A program made the position numbers and the translations under genes. Shown here piece after piece: positions 40,445 to 52,395 of a stretch of DNA of 52,841 bases; the stretch's first letter is position 1, and each line of letters starts with the position of its first letter. The stretch comes from Phycisphaerales bacterium. Its GTDB lineage: Bacteria > Planctomycetota > Phycisphaerae > Phycisphaerales > SM1A02. Location: NCBI GenBank assembly GCA_022446795.1, contig JAKVBX010000021.1, forward strand, positions 1 to 52,841, in the 5' to 3' direction. The notes under the pieces were generated by a model that did no database searches, was not told the DNA's origin, and was given only the letters and a program-made list of their open reading frames with translations.

Positions 40445-41755
40445 CTAGCGCCCCAGGAGGACGTGATAGCTGCCGTCGTGATAGGTGGAGGGAGCGTCCC
40501 CGGGGAGTCCTGCCGGGCTCATCAGGTGCTCGGTCTCGATATTGAACCGGTGCCAGTGCATGAGCCACTGGGCCTGTTCGGTGTTCTCAGCCGGATCGAG
40601 ACTGCACGTCGAGTAGAGAATCCGCCCGTCGGTGCGGAGAAGCGGCAGGGCATCCGCGAGGATCTGCCGTTGTCGGGACACGAGGCTGGCCAGGGCTTCA
40701 TCGGTGAAGCGGTACCGGGCCTCGGGCCGCCTCGCGAGGACACCCGTATTGCTGCAGGGTACGTCCAGCACCAGCAGGTCAACCTGCTCACGCAGGTCAT
40801 CGAACTGTCCGAACGGACGGAACTCCACGTTCCCGCAGTTGGCGGTCGATGTGCGAAGGTCATCATGGAGTGCCCGGTCGAAGTCGGTTGTGATGATCCG
40901 GCTGCCGGGATGTTGGCGAGACAGCAGTCGGGTCTTGGTGCCACGACCCGCGCAGAGATCGAGAATGCAGGTGGGTTCGAGCCCCAGCGTGGCCCGAATC
41001 GGTTCGGCCGAGGCGGGGTCCTGGACGACCACACCGGGATTGGCCTCGAGCACTTCGGCCAGCGACTGGCCGGGCTTGAGCACGCGGAACCCGGGCAGAT
41101 CATGCGGGTCCGTCACGTCGGCGAGGGCCTCGTGCTCACCCCCGGAAAGGATCAGCGGTGCTTCGGCAATGCCGTGCAGGGCCAATCGCCTGGCCTCGGC
41201 TGCGCCGAAACACTTCTTCCAGTGATCGAACAGGGCCGCGGGGCAACTGGTCTGTTGCTGCAGTCGCGTGTCCGGATCCGACGCGAGGATCTCGCGGGAC
41301 AACTGGATGCCGCTGCCGTCGGAACGCAGAACGATGTCCCGTCGATCGGGATCGGGTGACTCGACCTTCTCCTGTCGTAGTTCACAGATCCGGCGCAGGA
41401 CGGCATTCACCAGGCCTGCGGCGCGAGGCTGCGAACTCGACTTGATCCACTCCACCGTCTCGTTGAGGACCGCATGATGCGGGACGCGGTCCATCAGGAT
41501 GAGTTGGGCCGCACCACCCAGCAGGGCGGCTCGCACGACGGGCTTGAGCCCGATCCAGTTCTGCTTGAGATGGGGCTCCACCAGCGACTGCAGGGTCAAC
41601 CATCGCAGCGCGACCTGGTGATCGATCGCGGCGGCGAGGCGGGCATCGCGCGGCGGCAGGTCCGCCCGGTCAAGAACCCGGCGGTGCAATTCGGGATAGG
41701 CTTCCACGCGTTCGCTCAGCGCGGTATATGCCACGGCCCGGGCCGTCATGACCAT
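40445..41755 (-). CDS. rsmB: 16S rRNA (cytosine-967-C5) methyltransferase
   Basis: A 436-residue RsmB. The N-terminal NusB-like RNA-binding domain (to about 140) is followed by the Rossmann methyltransferase with 'ILDLCAGRGTKT' SAM site and the two catalytic cysteines in 'LDVPCSNTGVLARRPEARYR' and 'YSTCSLDPAENTEQ'. The domain order and length fit RsmB rather than RsmF. The ATG at 41755 lies 17 bases after the metK stop, so the two may be co-transcribed. Confidence 0.93.
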   Translation of the reverse strand: MVMTARAVAYTALSERVEAYPELHRRVLDRADLPPRDARLAAAIDHQVALRWLTLQSLVEPHLKQNWIGLKPVVRAALLGGAAQLILMDRVPHHAVLNETVEWIKSSSQPRAAGLVNAVLRRICELRQEKVESPDPDRRDIVLRSDGSGIQLSREILASDPDTRLQQQTSCPAALFDHWKKCFGAAEARRLALHGIAEAPLILSGGEHEALADVTDPHDLPGFRVLKPGQSLAEVLEANPGVVVQDPASAEPIRATLGLEPTCILDLCAGRGTKTRLLSRQHPGSRIITTDFDRALHDDLRTSTANCGNVEFRPFGQFDDLREQVDLLVLDVPCSNTGVLARRPEARYRFTDEALASLVSRQRQILADALPLLRTDGRILYSTCSLDPAENTEQAQWLMHWHRFNIETEHLMSPAGLPGDAPSTYHDGSYHVLLGR

Positions 41756-41772
41756 CGGCTTTCAGATCCCAC

Positions 41773-42975
41773 TCAGACGCTCGCAGCACACCGCTCGACC
41801 GCGGCCTTGAGATCGGCCACGCGATCCGTCCGCTCCCAGGAGAACGTGCCCGGACCACACTCGTCCGCCGCCCGGCCGAAGTGACCATGTGCGGCGGTCG
41901 GGGTGTAGATGGGTCGACAGAGGTCCAGCGTGTCGATGATGCCCTTCGGTGTCAGGGCGAAGACCTCGCGAACCGCTGCGGCAATGGCTGCTTCGCTGAC
42001 CGTGGCCGTGCCCTGGCAGTCGACATGGATCGACGTGGGCTCCGGAACACCGATGGCGTAGGACAACTGCACTTCACAGGAGTCCGCCAACTCGGCCGCC
42101 ACGATGTTCTTCGCGATGTAGCGAGCCATGTAGGCCGCGCTGCGATCGACCTTGGAGGGATCCTTGCCGGAGAAGGCGCCGCCGCCATGTCGGCCGCGGC
42201 CACCATAGGTGTCGACAATGATCTTCCGGCCGGTGAGGCCGCAGTCACCCAGTGGGCCGCCGACCTCGAACTTGCCGGTGGGATTGACATGCACGGTGAT
42301 GTCGTCATTCCACCATTCGCCCAGGACGGGCTTGATGATCATCTCGATGACATCGTCACGCAGTTGGTCCTGCTGGTCATTCCACTCGGGGCCGTGCTGG
42401 GTGGAGAGGACGACCGTGTCGACCGCCTCCGGCGTGAGCCCGTTGTAGCGGACGGTGACCTGGGACTTCGCATCGGGACGCAGGTGGGGGATCGTTCCCG
42501 CCTCGCGGATCTCGGCATGCTTGGCGACGAGCAGGTGCGAGAGTTCGATGGGCAGCGGCATGAGGTTCTCGGTTTCGCGGCAGGCGAAGCCGAACATCAG
42601 GCCCTGGTCACCAGCGCCCTGTTCCGTGTGCAGGCCTTCGCCCTCGGAGACGCCCTGGGAGATATCCGGGGACTGCTTGTCCAGGGAGACCAGTACGGCA
42701 CAGGAGTCGGCGTCGAAGCCCATCGCGGCATCGATGTATCCGATCCGGCGGACCGTCTTGCGAACGGTCGAGGCGATATCCACGTATCCGTCGCAGGTGA
42801 CCTCACCGGCGATCACGGCCATGCCAGTGGTCACCATGGTCTCGCAGGCGACGCGGGCTCCCGGGTCCTCCGCCAGCATGGCATCGAGGATGGCATCCGA
42901 GATCTGGTCGGCCATCTTGTCGGGGTGTCCCATGGACACCGACTCGGACGTGAACAGGTACGTGTGATCAGTCAT
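41773..42975 (-). CDS. metK: S-adenosylmethionine synthetase
   Basis: A 400-residue MAT that makes SAM from Met and ATP. '[24 protein letters not shown]', '[13 protein letters not shown]', '[28 protein letters not shown]' and 'RTDRVADLK' near the C-terminus are all family signatures. The start '[12 protein letters not shown]' at 42975 is standard; the open frame extends upstream but is not coding-like. It has its own promoter and precedes rsmB, which uses SAM. Confidence 0.97.
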   Translation of the reverse strand: MTDHTYLFTSESVSMGHPDKMADQISDAILDAMLAEDPGARVACETMVTTGMAVIAGEVTCDGYVDIASTVRKTVRRIGYIDAAMGFDADSCAVLVSLDKQSPDISQGVSEGEGLHTEQGAGDQGLMFGFACRETENLMPLPIELSHLLVAKHAEIREAGTIPHLRPDAKSQVTVRYNGLTPEAVDTVVLSTQHGPEWNDQQDQLRDDVIEMIIKPVLGEWWNDDITVHVNPTGKFEVGGPLGDCGLTGRKIIVDTYGGRGRHGGGAFSGKDPSKVDRSAAYMARYIAKNIVAAELADSCEVQLSYAIGVPEPTSIHVDCQGTATVSEAAIAAAVREVFALTPKGIIDTLDLCRPIYTPTAAHGHFGRAADECGPGTFSWERTDRVADLKAAVERCAASV

Positions 42976-43022
42976 GTGTTCGAATTCCCTGGGGCGATTG
43001 GCGGAGGCCCCTGAACCTGCGA

Positions 43023-43051
43023 ATTGTAGTGATTTGCGGGTCATCCAACAA
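43023..43051 (-). promoter_or_regulatory. promoter of metK
   Basis: Minus-strand TTGTTG (43051-43046), 17-base spacer, TACAAT (43028-43023), with a leader of about 40 bases. No SAM-riboswitch fold fits in so short a leader. Confidence 0.6.
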
Positions 43052-43123
43052 TGGACGCGGAGGCACGGGCGGGCGGCGGGGCAGTACCATGCCCGGGGCC
43101 GGATGGGCCGGCTGGAGACGCTC

Positions 43124-43609
43124 ATGGACGTCCGAATGGAACTGTCTCGCATCTTCATTCGTGAGCTGGAGGATCTGCAGATCATCGAGCTCAAGGAGGT
43201 CGATGGCGAGCGATCATTTCCGATCGTGGTTGGGATCCACGAGGCGTTCGCCATCGAGCGGCGGCTCAAGGGCGTTTCGATCCCCCGGCCGCAGACCCAC
43301 GAGTTGCTTGACTCGGTCCTCCAGACCCTTGGCGGGACCCTCGAGCGGATCGTGATCCACGAGCTCAGCGAGGGGACGTTCTACGCGATGCTGTGCATTC
43401 GCCAGGGTGACCAGGAACTCCAGGTCGATGCCCGCCCCTCGGATGCGATTGCCCTCGGTGTGGCCAGCAGCGTTCCCATCCTCGTGAGCGAACACGTCCT
43501 CGAGCAGGTCGAAAAGGACAATGCCATCCCCCCGGGCTTCCTCGAAGATGAGGGTGAGGCCGAGGGCGAGGACGAGGACGAGGACGAGGAAGGACTCGAC
43601 TGGACGTGA
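43124..43609 (+). CDS. bifunctional nuclease family (DUF151) protein
   Basis: A 161-residue protein of the BFN/DUF151 family. '[37 protein letters not shown]' and '[32 protein letters not shown]' with '[25 protein letters not shown]' match well. Homologues show DNase/RNase activity or act in stress; the mechanism is unclear. A very acidic tail (EDEDEDEE) ends it. ATG 43124 has GGAG 6 bases upstream. Its stop overlaps the truD GTG (GTGA). Confidence 0.9.
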   Translation: MDVRMELSRIFIRELEDLQIIELKEVDGERSFPIVVGIHEAFAIERRLKGVSIPRPQTHELLDSVLQTLGGTLERIVIHELSEGTFYAMLCIRQGDQELQVDARPSDAIALGVASSVPILVSEHVLEQVEKDNAIPPGFLEDEGEAEGEDEDEDEEGLDWT

Positions 43610-44904
43610 CCAATACCGGAACGGGATTCGATCTGGCCCAGATCCCGGATCCCCGGTCGGGGACCCGGGCGACTACGGAGCCGGGACTCGGCGGTCGTTT
43701 TCGAGCGCATAACGACGAGTTCCAGGTCGAGGAGATCTCGCTGTTTGAACCCTCGGGGAGCGGGGAACACCTGTACCTGCTCATCCGGAAGACCGGTGTC
43801 TCGCACCGGGCCATGATCCGCCGGTTGTCCGAGGCCTTCAATGTGTCGGAGACCGCCATCGGTTTCGCGGGCATGAAGGACCGTCGGGCCGTGACCACGC
43901 AGACGGTCTCCATCCAGGTCGAGGGGGATTCGATCCCGGACATCGAGGGCGAGGGCCTGGTCCTGCTGGGCGTGGAACGCCATGATCACAAGCTCCGCCG
44001 GGGACAGTTGAAGGGCAATCGCTTTTCCATCCGGATCCGTGACGTTGATCCGCTGGAGGTGCCTCGGGCCTGGCGGATCCTCCAGCAGTTGGAACGCGAG
44101 GGTCTGCCCAACGCCTACATGAGCCAGCGATTCGGGACCCGGTTGAACAACCACAAGCTCGGTGCCGCCTGGTTGGCGGGAGAGTGGAAGGCCCTCCTGG
44201 ACGAATGGCTTGGGAGTTCCGGCAGTGTCTTCCCGCCGTCGGAGGAGAGGTCCCGAGTGGACTATGACGCCGGTCGATACAAGCAGGCCATCCACCGCAG
44301 CGGTCGCGAGTGGTGGGCGGAGCGGGCAGCGCTCCAGGCACTGGACGAGGGCGCCTCGCCGCGTCGGGCCTGCAGCGTGGTGCCGAGGTTGACCTGGCAA
44401 CTCTGGGTCGATGCCGTCCAGGGAACCATCTTCAACCATGTGCTGTCCCAGCGTCTTCGGGACGGGACGATGACGAGCCTGCTCCCGGGCGACATCCCGT
44501 GGGATCACGGCACTGGCCGGTGGTTTCGTCTCGATGATGGTGGCCACGAGGATCCGGAACTGTTGAAGCGCATCGAGACGATTGATGTTTCGCCGAGCGG
44601 TCCATTGCCAGGTCGGCGAATGCCGTCGGCCGGGGATGAGGTCACCGCGTTGGAGCGGGCCGCGGCGTGCGAGGCGGGCGTCGATTTCGATCTGCTGGTG
44701 TCCAACGGCGGTGCTCGTCGTGGGAGCCGGCGACCGCTGCGCGTTCCTGTTCGTCACATCGACATGGCCTCGGGAACGGACGAACGGGGGCCGTACATCA
44801 CGGTAGCCTTCGACCTGCCACCGGGGGCCTATGCCACTGGCGTCCTGAGCGAGATCATGGGGGCCGAGGCCATCGAGGAGCGGGGTTGGTTGACGCCCAC
44901 CTAG
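43606..44904 (+). CDS. truD: tRNA pseudouridine-13 synthase
   Basis: A 432-residue TruD, which makes pseudouridine at tRNA position 13. The catalytic Asp92 lies in 'GFAGMKDRRAVTTQ', and 'NAYMSQRFG' and 'LKGNRFSIRIRDV' are TruD motifs (the usual NYFG/QRFG is slightly altered). GTG start overlaps the upstream stop by 4 bases. Its TAG stop overlaps the convergent tadA stop by 4 bases (CTAG). It is longer than E. coli TruD (349 aa) because of a larger insertion domain. Confidence 0.92.
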   Translation: MTNTGTGFDLAQIPDPRSGTRATTEPGLGGRFRAHNDEFQVEEISLFEPSGSGEHLYLLIRKTGVSHRAMIRRLSEAFNVSETAIGFAGMKDRRAVTTQTVSIQVEGDSIPDIEGEGLVLLGVERHDHKLRRGQLKGNRFSIRIRDVDPLEVPRAWRILQQLEREGLPNAYMSQRFGTRLNNHKLGAAWLAGEWKALLDEWLGSSGSVFPPSEERSRVDYDAGRYKQAIHRSGREWWAERAALQALDEGASPRRACSVVPRLTWQLWVDAVQGTIFNHVLSQRLRDGTMTSLLPGDIPWDHGTGRWFRLDDGGHEDPELLKRIETIDVSPSGPLPGRRMPSAGDEVTALERAAACEAGVDFDLLVSNGGARRGSRRPLRVPVRHIDMASGTDERGPYITVAFDLPPGAYATGVLSEIMGAEAIEERGWLTPT

Positions 44905-45383
44905 CGCCGGGCCTGGAAGAAATCCCGAAGCAGCGCGACGCAGTCATCCGCCAACACGCCACCGATGACCTGCAGGCGGTGATTGAGTCGCGTATCGGTC
45001 GGAATCTCATAGAGCGTCCGGCAGGCGCCCGCCTTGGGATCATCGGCCCCGTAGATCAGCCGATCGAGTCGAGCATTGACGAGGGCGCCGGCACACATCG
45101 GGCAGGGTTCCAGCGTGACGGCCATGGACAGGCCGTGGAGACGCCAGTGTCCGAGTTGCGTACCGGCGTTCCGGATGGCGACGATCTCCGCGTGGGCGGA
45201 GGCATCGTGATCCGTCTCCCGGCGGTTCCAGCCTTCCGCGATGCAGGTCTCACCGTCGTAGATCACGGCGGCGATCGGCACCTCGCCGTCCTCTGCGGCT
45301 CGTCGTCCCAGTTCGATGGCCCGCCGCATCATGGCGAGGTCGATCTCGCTGGCCTGGTCGGCGCCCGGTTGGTGCGACGTCAT
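44901..45383 (-). CDS. tadA: tRNA-specific adenosine deaminase (TadA-type)
   Basis: A 160-residue zinc deaminase that converts A34 of tRNA-Arg to inosine. 'ASAHAEIVAI' (His64, Glu66) and 'LEPCPMCAGAL' (Cys94, Cys97) form the active site, and 'GADDPKAGACRTLYEI' follows as in TadA; guanine deaminases lack this. ATGA overlap with tatC on the upstream side of its own start, so its translation is linked to tatC's downstream unit order tadA then tatC reading minus from 46366: tatC first, tadA second. Convergent overlap with truD. Confidence 0.9.
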   Translation of the reverse strand: MTSHQPGADQASEIDLAMMRRAIELGRRAAEDGEVPIAAVIYDGETCIAEGWNRRETDHDASAHAEIVAIRNAGTQLGHWRLHGLSMAVTLEPCPMCAGALVNARLDRLIYGADDPKAGACRTLYEIPTDTRLNHRLQVIGGVLADDCVALLRDFFQARR

Positions 45384-46366
45384 GGTTGTCGTTCGATGTC
45401 GCCGGCGACCCTGGAGGCGGGAAGGACGCGCAGCAGAAGGATGCCCAGTTCATACAGCAGGTAGAGGGGAATCAGCATCAGGAACATCGAGACCACATCG
45501 GCGGGCGTGGTGATGGCCGCCAGCAGCGCGCAGACCAGCAGGGCGTACTTGCGGTTCCGGGACAGCCACTCGTGTGTCACGATCCCGATCCACCCCAGCA
45601 ACAGGATCACCAGGGGCATCTGGAACGCGATCGTGATGCCCAGCAGGAGCAGCAGGACGAAGTTGATGTAGGAGGTCAGGCGGAAGACCTGGGCGACCAC
45701 CGAAGCACCTTGCAGCGGGATGTTGAGAATGCGGTGCGATGCGGGGTCCTCGGAACTCACCGCCATCCGGAGCGTTGCTGTTCCCGGGTCGATCCAGGCC
45801 TGGCCCAGTTGGACGGCTTCCGGAGGTGACTCGAGGATTGGAATCGTCGCGACGGTGGAGTCCACTTCACCTGGTGGCACCATCGGGATCAACTCCTCCG
45901 GCGCGTTGATACCCGACGTGATGGACATCAGTACGAACAGCATGATCGGCAGCATGACCACGTACATGATCAGGATGCCCGCGACGGTGAGGATGATGCT
46001 GCCCGGGAAGAGGATATGGATGAACCGTCTCTCCCACGGGTAGAGCCCCGGGGCCGTGAACAGCCAGACCTGGAGGATGATCCAGGGAACCGAGATCACG
46101 ATCGCGAAGATGATGCTGAGCTTGATCTTCATGATCAGGAACTCGGGCGGACTCAGGACCTGGACCTGCTGCGGATACCCACCGTTGCGCTGGACGTCCT
46201 GGAGGGGTTCCAGCAGGAGTTCGACCAGTCCATCACTGAAGGTGAACAGCACCAGGGCCAGTGGTATGGGGATCAGCAGGGCCAGGATGAGTCGCTTGCG
46301 CAACTCGTCCAGGTGATCACCCAGCGGCATGGTGAAGGACTTGGGATCGTGTGGAAGGTCAAACAT
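45380..46366 (-). CDS. tatC: Sec-independent protein translocase TatC with long periplasmic loop
   Basis: A 328-residue TatC, the twin-arginine signal receptor. 'MPLGDHLDELRKRL' at the N-terminus, 'LSPPEFLIMKIKLS' and 'GLYPWERR' are canonical. About 70 extra residues (152-222) sit in the loop between helices 3 and 4, including 'LGQAWIDPGTATLRM'; a similar insert is, as far as I recall, typical of planctomycete TatC. Six membrane helices remain. It is followed by tadA with ATGA overlap. A short leader is likely (TACGAT 15 bases upstream). Confidence 0.93.
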   Translation of the reverse strand: MFDLPHDPKSFTMPLGDHLDELRKRLILALLIPIPLALVLFTFSDGLVELLLEPLQDVQRNGGYPQQVQVLSPPEFLIMKIKLSIIFAIVISVPWIILQVWLFTAPGLYPWERRFIHILFPGSIILTVAGILIMYVVMLPIMLFVLMSITSGINAPEELIPMVPPGEVDSTVATIPILESPPEAVQLGQAWIDPGTATLRMAVSSEDPASHRILNIPLQGASVVAQVFRLTSYINFVLLLLLGITIAFQMPLVILLLGWIGIVTHEWLSRNRKYALLVCALLAAITTPADVVSMFLMLIPLYLLYELGILLLRVLPASRVAGDIERQP

Positions 46367-46414
46367 GACGGTTCGCGCCCATCGTACCCCGCCTCACCCC
46401 GCGGGTCGGGTTCG

Positions 46415-46420
46415 TATACT
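46415..46420 (+). promoter_or_regulatory. -10 box of the dnaJ-like gene
   Basis: TATACT in the tatC/dnaJ divergent gap, 38 bases before the ATG. No -35 recognised. Confidence 0.45.
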
Positions 46421-46458
46421 GCACGGCCCCGTTCAAGCCCCACGGGAGCACGACTGTC

Positions 46459-47382
46459 ATGGCTGCGGACAAGGACTATTACGACATTCTCGGCGTCGGT
46501 CGCTCGGCGACCGACGATGAGATCCGGTCCGCCTTCCGGGCCCTGGCTCGCCAGCATCATCCCGATGTGAGCAAGGAACCCGATGCCGAGAAGCGGTTTG
46601 CCGAGGTCCAGGAGGCCTACGAGGTCCTGTCGGATGCAGAAAAGCGCCAGGCCTACGATCGCTTCGGTCGAGCGGGTGTCGGCGCGGCGTCCGGCACGCC
46701 CGGTGGCGGTGGATGGGAATACCGAACGAGTGGTGGACGACAGGTCGACCCGGCTGACTTCCAGGACATCTTCGAGGAGATGTTCCAGGGTGGTGGCGGT
46801 GGTCGATCTCCGTTCTCCGGTGGCACGCCCAGGCCTCGGCGGGGAGCCGACCTGAGCCGCAGCATGACGGTGACGTTCATGACGGCGGCGCTTGGTGGCG
46901 AGGAGACACTCAAGCTCGATGATGGAACCACGGTATCGATCCGCATCCCGGCCGGTATCGAGGATGGGGGTCGACTTCGTGTTCGTGACAAGGGTGAGCC
47001 CGGCCCGGGTGGTGGATCGCGTGGCGATCTGATCGTGACAGTGCGGGTCGGCGGGCACCCGGTGTTCCGGCGGTCCGGTCTCGACCTGAGCGTTGACGTT
47101 CCCGTCACCGCGGTCGAGGCGATCCGCGGCACCTCCGTATCCGTTCCGCTCCTCTCGGGCCAGGTCGACCTGCGCATTCCGCCGGGCTCTTCCAGTGGCC
47201 GTCGGTTGCGGATCACGGGCAAGGGCATCGTCGATGCCGCGGGACACGAGGGAGATTTCTACGCGGTGGTCCAGATCCGTGTTCCGGAGGGAGACAGCCT
47301 TCCGGAAGCGGCACAGGATGCCCTGGACCGTCTCGCGTGCGACCTGCCCAACCCACGGGATGGCCTTGAGGGCTTCTCCTGA
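46459..47382 (+). CDS. DnaJ/CbpA-type co-chaperone without zinc finger
   Basis: A 307-residue J-domain protein. The J domain (1-70) has the HPD motif at 34-36; a Gly-rich linker with '[12 protein letters not shown]' follows, then two beta-barrel client domains ('[22 protein letters not shown]' and '[23 protein letters not shown]'). The CxxCxGxG zinc repeats of full DnaJ are absent, so it is a CbpA/type-B member that stimulates DnaK ATPase. DnaK is not in the window. Confidence 0.92.
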   Translation: MAADKDYYDILGVGRSATDDEIRSAFRALARQHHPDVSKEPDAEKRFAEVQEAYEVLSDAEKRQAYDRFGRAGVGAASGTPGGGGWEYRTSGGRQVDPADFQDIFEEMFQGGGGGRSPFSGGTPRPRRGADLSRSMTVTFMTAALGGEETLKLDDGTTVSIRIPAGIEDGGRLRVRDKGEPGPGGGSRGDLIVTVRVGGHPVFRRSGLDLSVDVPVTAVEAIRGTSVSVPLLSGQVDLRIPPGSSSGRRLRITGKGIVDAAGHEGDFYAVVQIRVPEGDSLPEAAQDALDRLACDLPNPRDGLEGFS

Positions 47383-47499
47383 GCCGTGTCTGGGCCCCTC
47401 TGGGGCCACCTTGGCCGGGGGATTGAATCCACGGCTGGTGATTGCGACAATTCCGCGTCAACGGCCCGCCACTGGGTCGGAACCGAGGCCCCACGGATC

Positions 47500-48930
47500 A
47501 TGCTTCGAGAACGCCACCAGATCTTCCTGAGCCTGTTCGTCGCCAGCGATGCCGTCATTGCCACGGCGGCGACCTGGGGTGCCTGGTGGGTCCGCTTCCG
47601 CCTGCTGGAAGGTTTCAAGCCCTACGGCCAGTTGGTCGACTCGACCATGATCCCGTTCTGGTCGGCGGCCCCGGTCATCCTGATCGTGGCGGCGCTCCTT
47701 CGCCTGTACAAGCCCCGGCGGGATGAGCACTTCGTCCGCGAGTTCAAGGCCATCCTCAGGACAGTGGTCGTGGCCAGCATCTCGCTGGTGACGCTGTTGA
47801 CACTGTTCCGAAATGAACTGACCGGCGGGGTCGTGCTCAACAACCTCCAGTTCGTGATCTTCGGACTGGTCCTCCTGGTGGGGATGACGGCCAATCACTA
47901 CATCCTGCGGCGGATCCTGAGATGGGCCCGGACGCGTGGGCTGAACATCCGGCCGGTGGCGATCATCGGGACGGGTCCGACTGGTCAGCAGATCTGCCGA
48001 ACGCTTCGCTCCAACAGTTGGACCGGTATTCATCCGTCGTTCTTCATCTCGCATGATGCCGAGAATCCACCCGAGGCCTGCGAGGGGCTGCCGGTCCGGG
48101 GAACACTCGAGAGCCTGGAAACGGTGCTGCACTCCGAGTCGCCGTCCGGTGTCTTCATCGCCTTGCCCAATGCCATGGCCTCGCAGATCGAGGAACTCAT
48201 GGCGACGCTGGGCAACTACCCGGTCGATGTCCGCGTGGTACCGGACCTGTCCTTCCGCTTCATCATGAACATGAAGACCAGCGACCTGGACGGGGTTCCG
48301 ATCCTGTCGGTGCGTGAGTCGCCACTCAATGGGTGGGGCGGGATCGTCAAGAGAGGTTTCGACATCGTGGGTTCCGCCATGGCCCTGGTCATCCTCGCCA
48401 TACCGATGCTCCTGGCCGCGATCCTGGTCCGGTGTTCCGGTCCCGGTCCGATCTTCTTTCGGCAGCAGCGGCATACGGCCAATGGGCGCGAGTTCTCGAT
48501 CCTGAAGTTCCGGACCATGCGGGTGCTCACGGCGCAGCAGGCCCAGGCCGAAGAAGAGTCGGGCCAGTGGCAGCGTGGTGATACGGCACGCGTCACGGGG
48601 ATCGGTCGCTTCCTTCGCCGCACCAGTCTCGATGAACTGCCGCAGCTCTTCAACGTGCTTCGTGGTGAGATGTCACTGGTCGGTCCTCGTCCCCTGGCGG
48701 CCGGTGAGGTGGCCGACGCTCGAGACAACTGGAACGGGTTCATGCTTCGGCAGAACGTGCGATCCGGCATCACCGGATGGGCCCAGGTGCATGGCCTCCG
48801 CGGGGAAGCGAGCAACCGGATTCGCATGATCTATGACCTGCACTACATCCGGAACTGGTCGGTATGGCTGGACTTCTGGATCATCATGCTCACCGTCAAG
48901 CGGATCTTCCGGGATCCGAGCGCCGAATGA
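47500..48930 (+). CDS. polyprenyl glycosylphosphotransferase (WcaJ/PssY-like)
   Basis: A 476-residue membrane enzyme that moves a sugar phosphate to undecaprenyl phosphate, starting an exopolysaccharide unit. Four N-terminal helices and a CoA-binding-like Rossmann domain ('VAIIGTGPTGQQI') precede a fifth helix and the catalytic bacterial sugar-transferase domain with 'KRGFDIVGS', 'FSILKFRTM', 'RRTSLDELPQLFNVLRGEMSLVGPRP' and 'SGITGWAQVHGLRG'. Start at ATG 47500 gives the typical N-terminus; ribosome site weak. ATGA overlap with queC is functional coincidence or coupling. Confidence 0.92.
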   Translation: MLRERHQIFLSLFVASDAVIATAATWGAWWVRFRLLEGFKPYGQLVDSTMIPFWSAAPVILIVAALLRLYKPRRDEHFVREFKAILRTVVVASISLVTLLTLFRNELTGGVVLNNLQFVIFGLVLLVGMTANHYILRRILRWARTRGLNIRPVAIIGTGPTGQQICRTLRSNSWTGIHPSFFISHDAENPPEACEGLPVRGTLESLETVLHSESPSGVFIALPNAMASQIEELMATLGNYPVDVRVVPDLSFRFIMNMKTSDLDGVPILSVRESPLNGWGGIVKRGFDIVGSAMALVILAIPMLLAAILVRCSGPGPIFFRQQRHTANGREFSILKFRTMRVLTAQQAQAEEESGQWQRGDTARVTGIGRFLRRTSLDELPQLFNVLRGEMSLVGPRPLAAGEVADARDNWNGFMLRQNVRSGITGWAQVHGLRGEASNRIRMIYDLHYIRNWSVWLDFWIIMLTVKRIFRDPSAE

Positions 48931-49622
48931 TGACGACGCATCGATCCGCGGTGGTCCTGGTCTCAGGCGGACTGGATTCGGCGACGGTCCTGGCGCTGGC
49001 CCGCGAGTCGGGGTACGAGCTCCATGCGCTGAGCTTCGACTATGGGCAGCGACATCGACATGAACTGGACTGCGCCGTCCGCGTGGCCGAGGCCATGGGG
49101 GCCGTGCACCGCATCATCACGGTTGATCCGGCGCCGTTCCGCGGTTCGGCCCTGACGGACGGTGGTGAGGTTCCCATGGACCGGTCCGAGGAGTCGATGT
49201 CGGAGTCGATTCCGGACACCTACGTCCCGGCCCGGAACATGATCATGCTGGCTCACGCGGCCGGCTACGCCGAGGGGATCGGTAGTCGTGACCTCTTCAT
49301 CGGCGTCAATGCCGTGGACTATTCGGGCTACCCGGACTGTCGCCCGGCGTTCATCGAGGCCTTCGAGGACCTGGTGAACCTGGCGACGCGCAGCGGTGTC
49401 GAAGGTGATTCGTTCCGCGTCCATGCGCCATTGCTTCACCTGGACAAGGCCACCATCATCCGCCGCGGCCTGGCGCTCCAGGTCGACTATGGCCTGACCT
49501 CGACCTGCTATGCCCCTGGCCCCGGCGGGGCGCCATGCGGGCGATGCGATGCCTGCCAGCTTCGGGCGAAGGGGTTCGCCGAAGCGGGAGCGGTTGATCC
49601 ACTGGTCTCTGCCGGCGCTTGA
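48927..49622 (+). CDS. queC: 7-cyano-7-deazaguanine synthase
   Basis: A 231-residue QueC of the queuosine pathway, turning CDG into preQ0 with ATP and ammonia. PP-loop SGGLDSAT (13-20), 'SFDYGQRHRHEL', 'YVPARNMIMLAHAAGYAE' and the zinc site 'CYAPGPGGAPCGRCDAC' are diagnostic. ATG 48927 overlaps the preceding stop. It ends one base from the convergent gyrB stop. No queD/E/F is nearby. Confidence 0.96.
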   Translation: MMTTHRSAVVLVSGGLDSATVLALARESGYELHALSFDYGQRHRHELDCAVRVAEAMGAVHRIITVDPAPFRGSALTDGGEVPMDRSEESMSESIPDTYVPARNMIMLAHAAGYAEGIGSRDLFIGVNAVDYSGYPDCRPAFIEAFEDLVNLATRSGVEGDSFRVHAPLLHLDKATIIRRGLALQVDYGLTSTCYAPGPGGAPCGRCDACQLRAKGFAEAGAVDPLVSAGA

Positions 49623-49623
49623 T

Positions 49624-52217
<2,594 letters not shown>

Positions 52218-52322
52218 CCTTGAAAGGGGGTCCAACAGGCCGTCCGGAGCGACTCTTCCACACCTCATTCAGCGCCCTGGAACAGGGCCTCGGGACCGCC
52301 CCGGACGGCGTCAGAACCGGGG

Positions 52323-52328
52323 TATACT
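52323..52328 (+). promoter_or_regulatory. -10 box of the amidase gene
   Basis: TATACT 67 bases before the ATG at 52396. A GCCCTG-GAA-CAGGGC hairpin lies at 52274-52288 further upstream. Confidence 0.4.
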
Positions 52329-52395
52329 TCAGCCGGTCCGCCTCCCGAGTCGATAAGCTCCCGGACCCGACTGCCGGATGGAGCGGCCCCGCGCC

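Noticed and set aside
42976-43123. SAM riboswitch before metK
   Set aside because: The promoter leaves only about 40 bases of leader, too short for any SAM aptamer with expression platform.
43542-43606. Tandem repeat in GAGGACGAG-rich DNA
   Set aside because: It simply encodes the acidic C-terminus of the DUF151-family protein.
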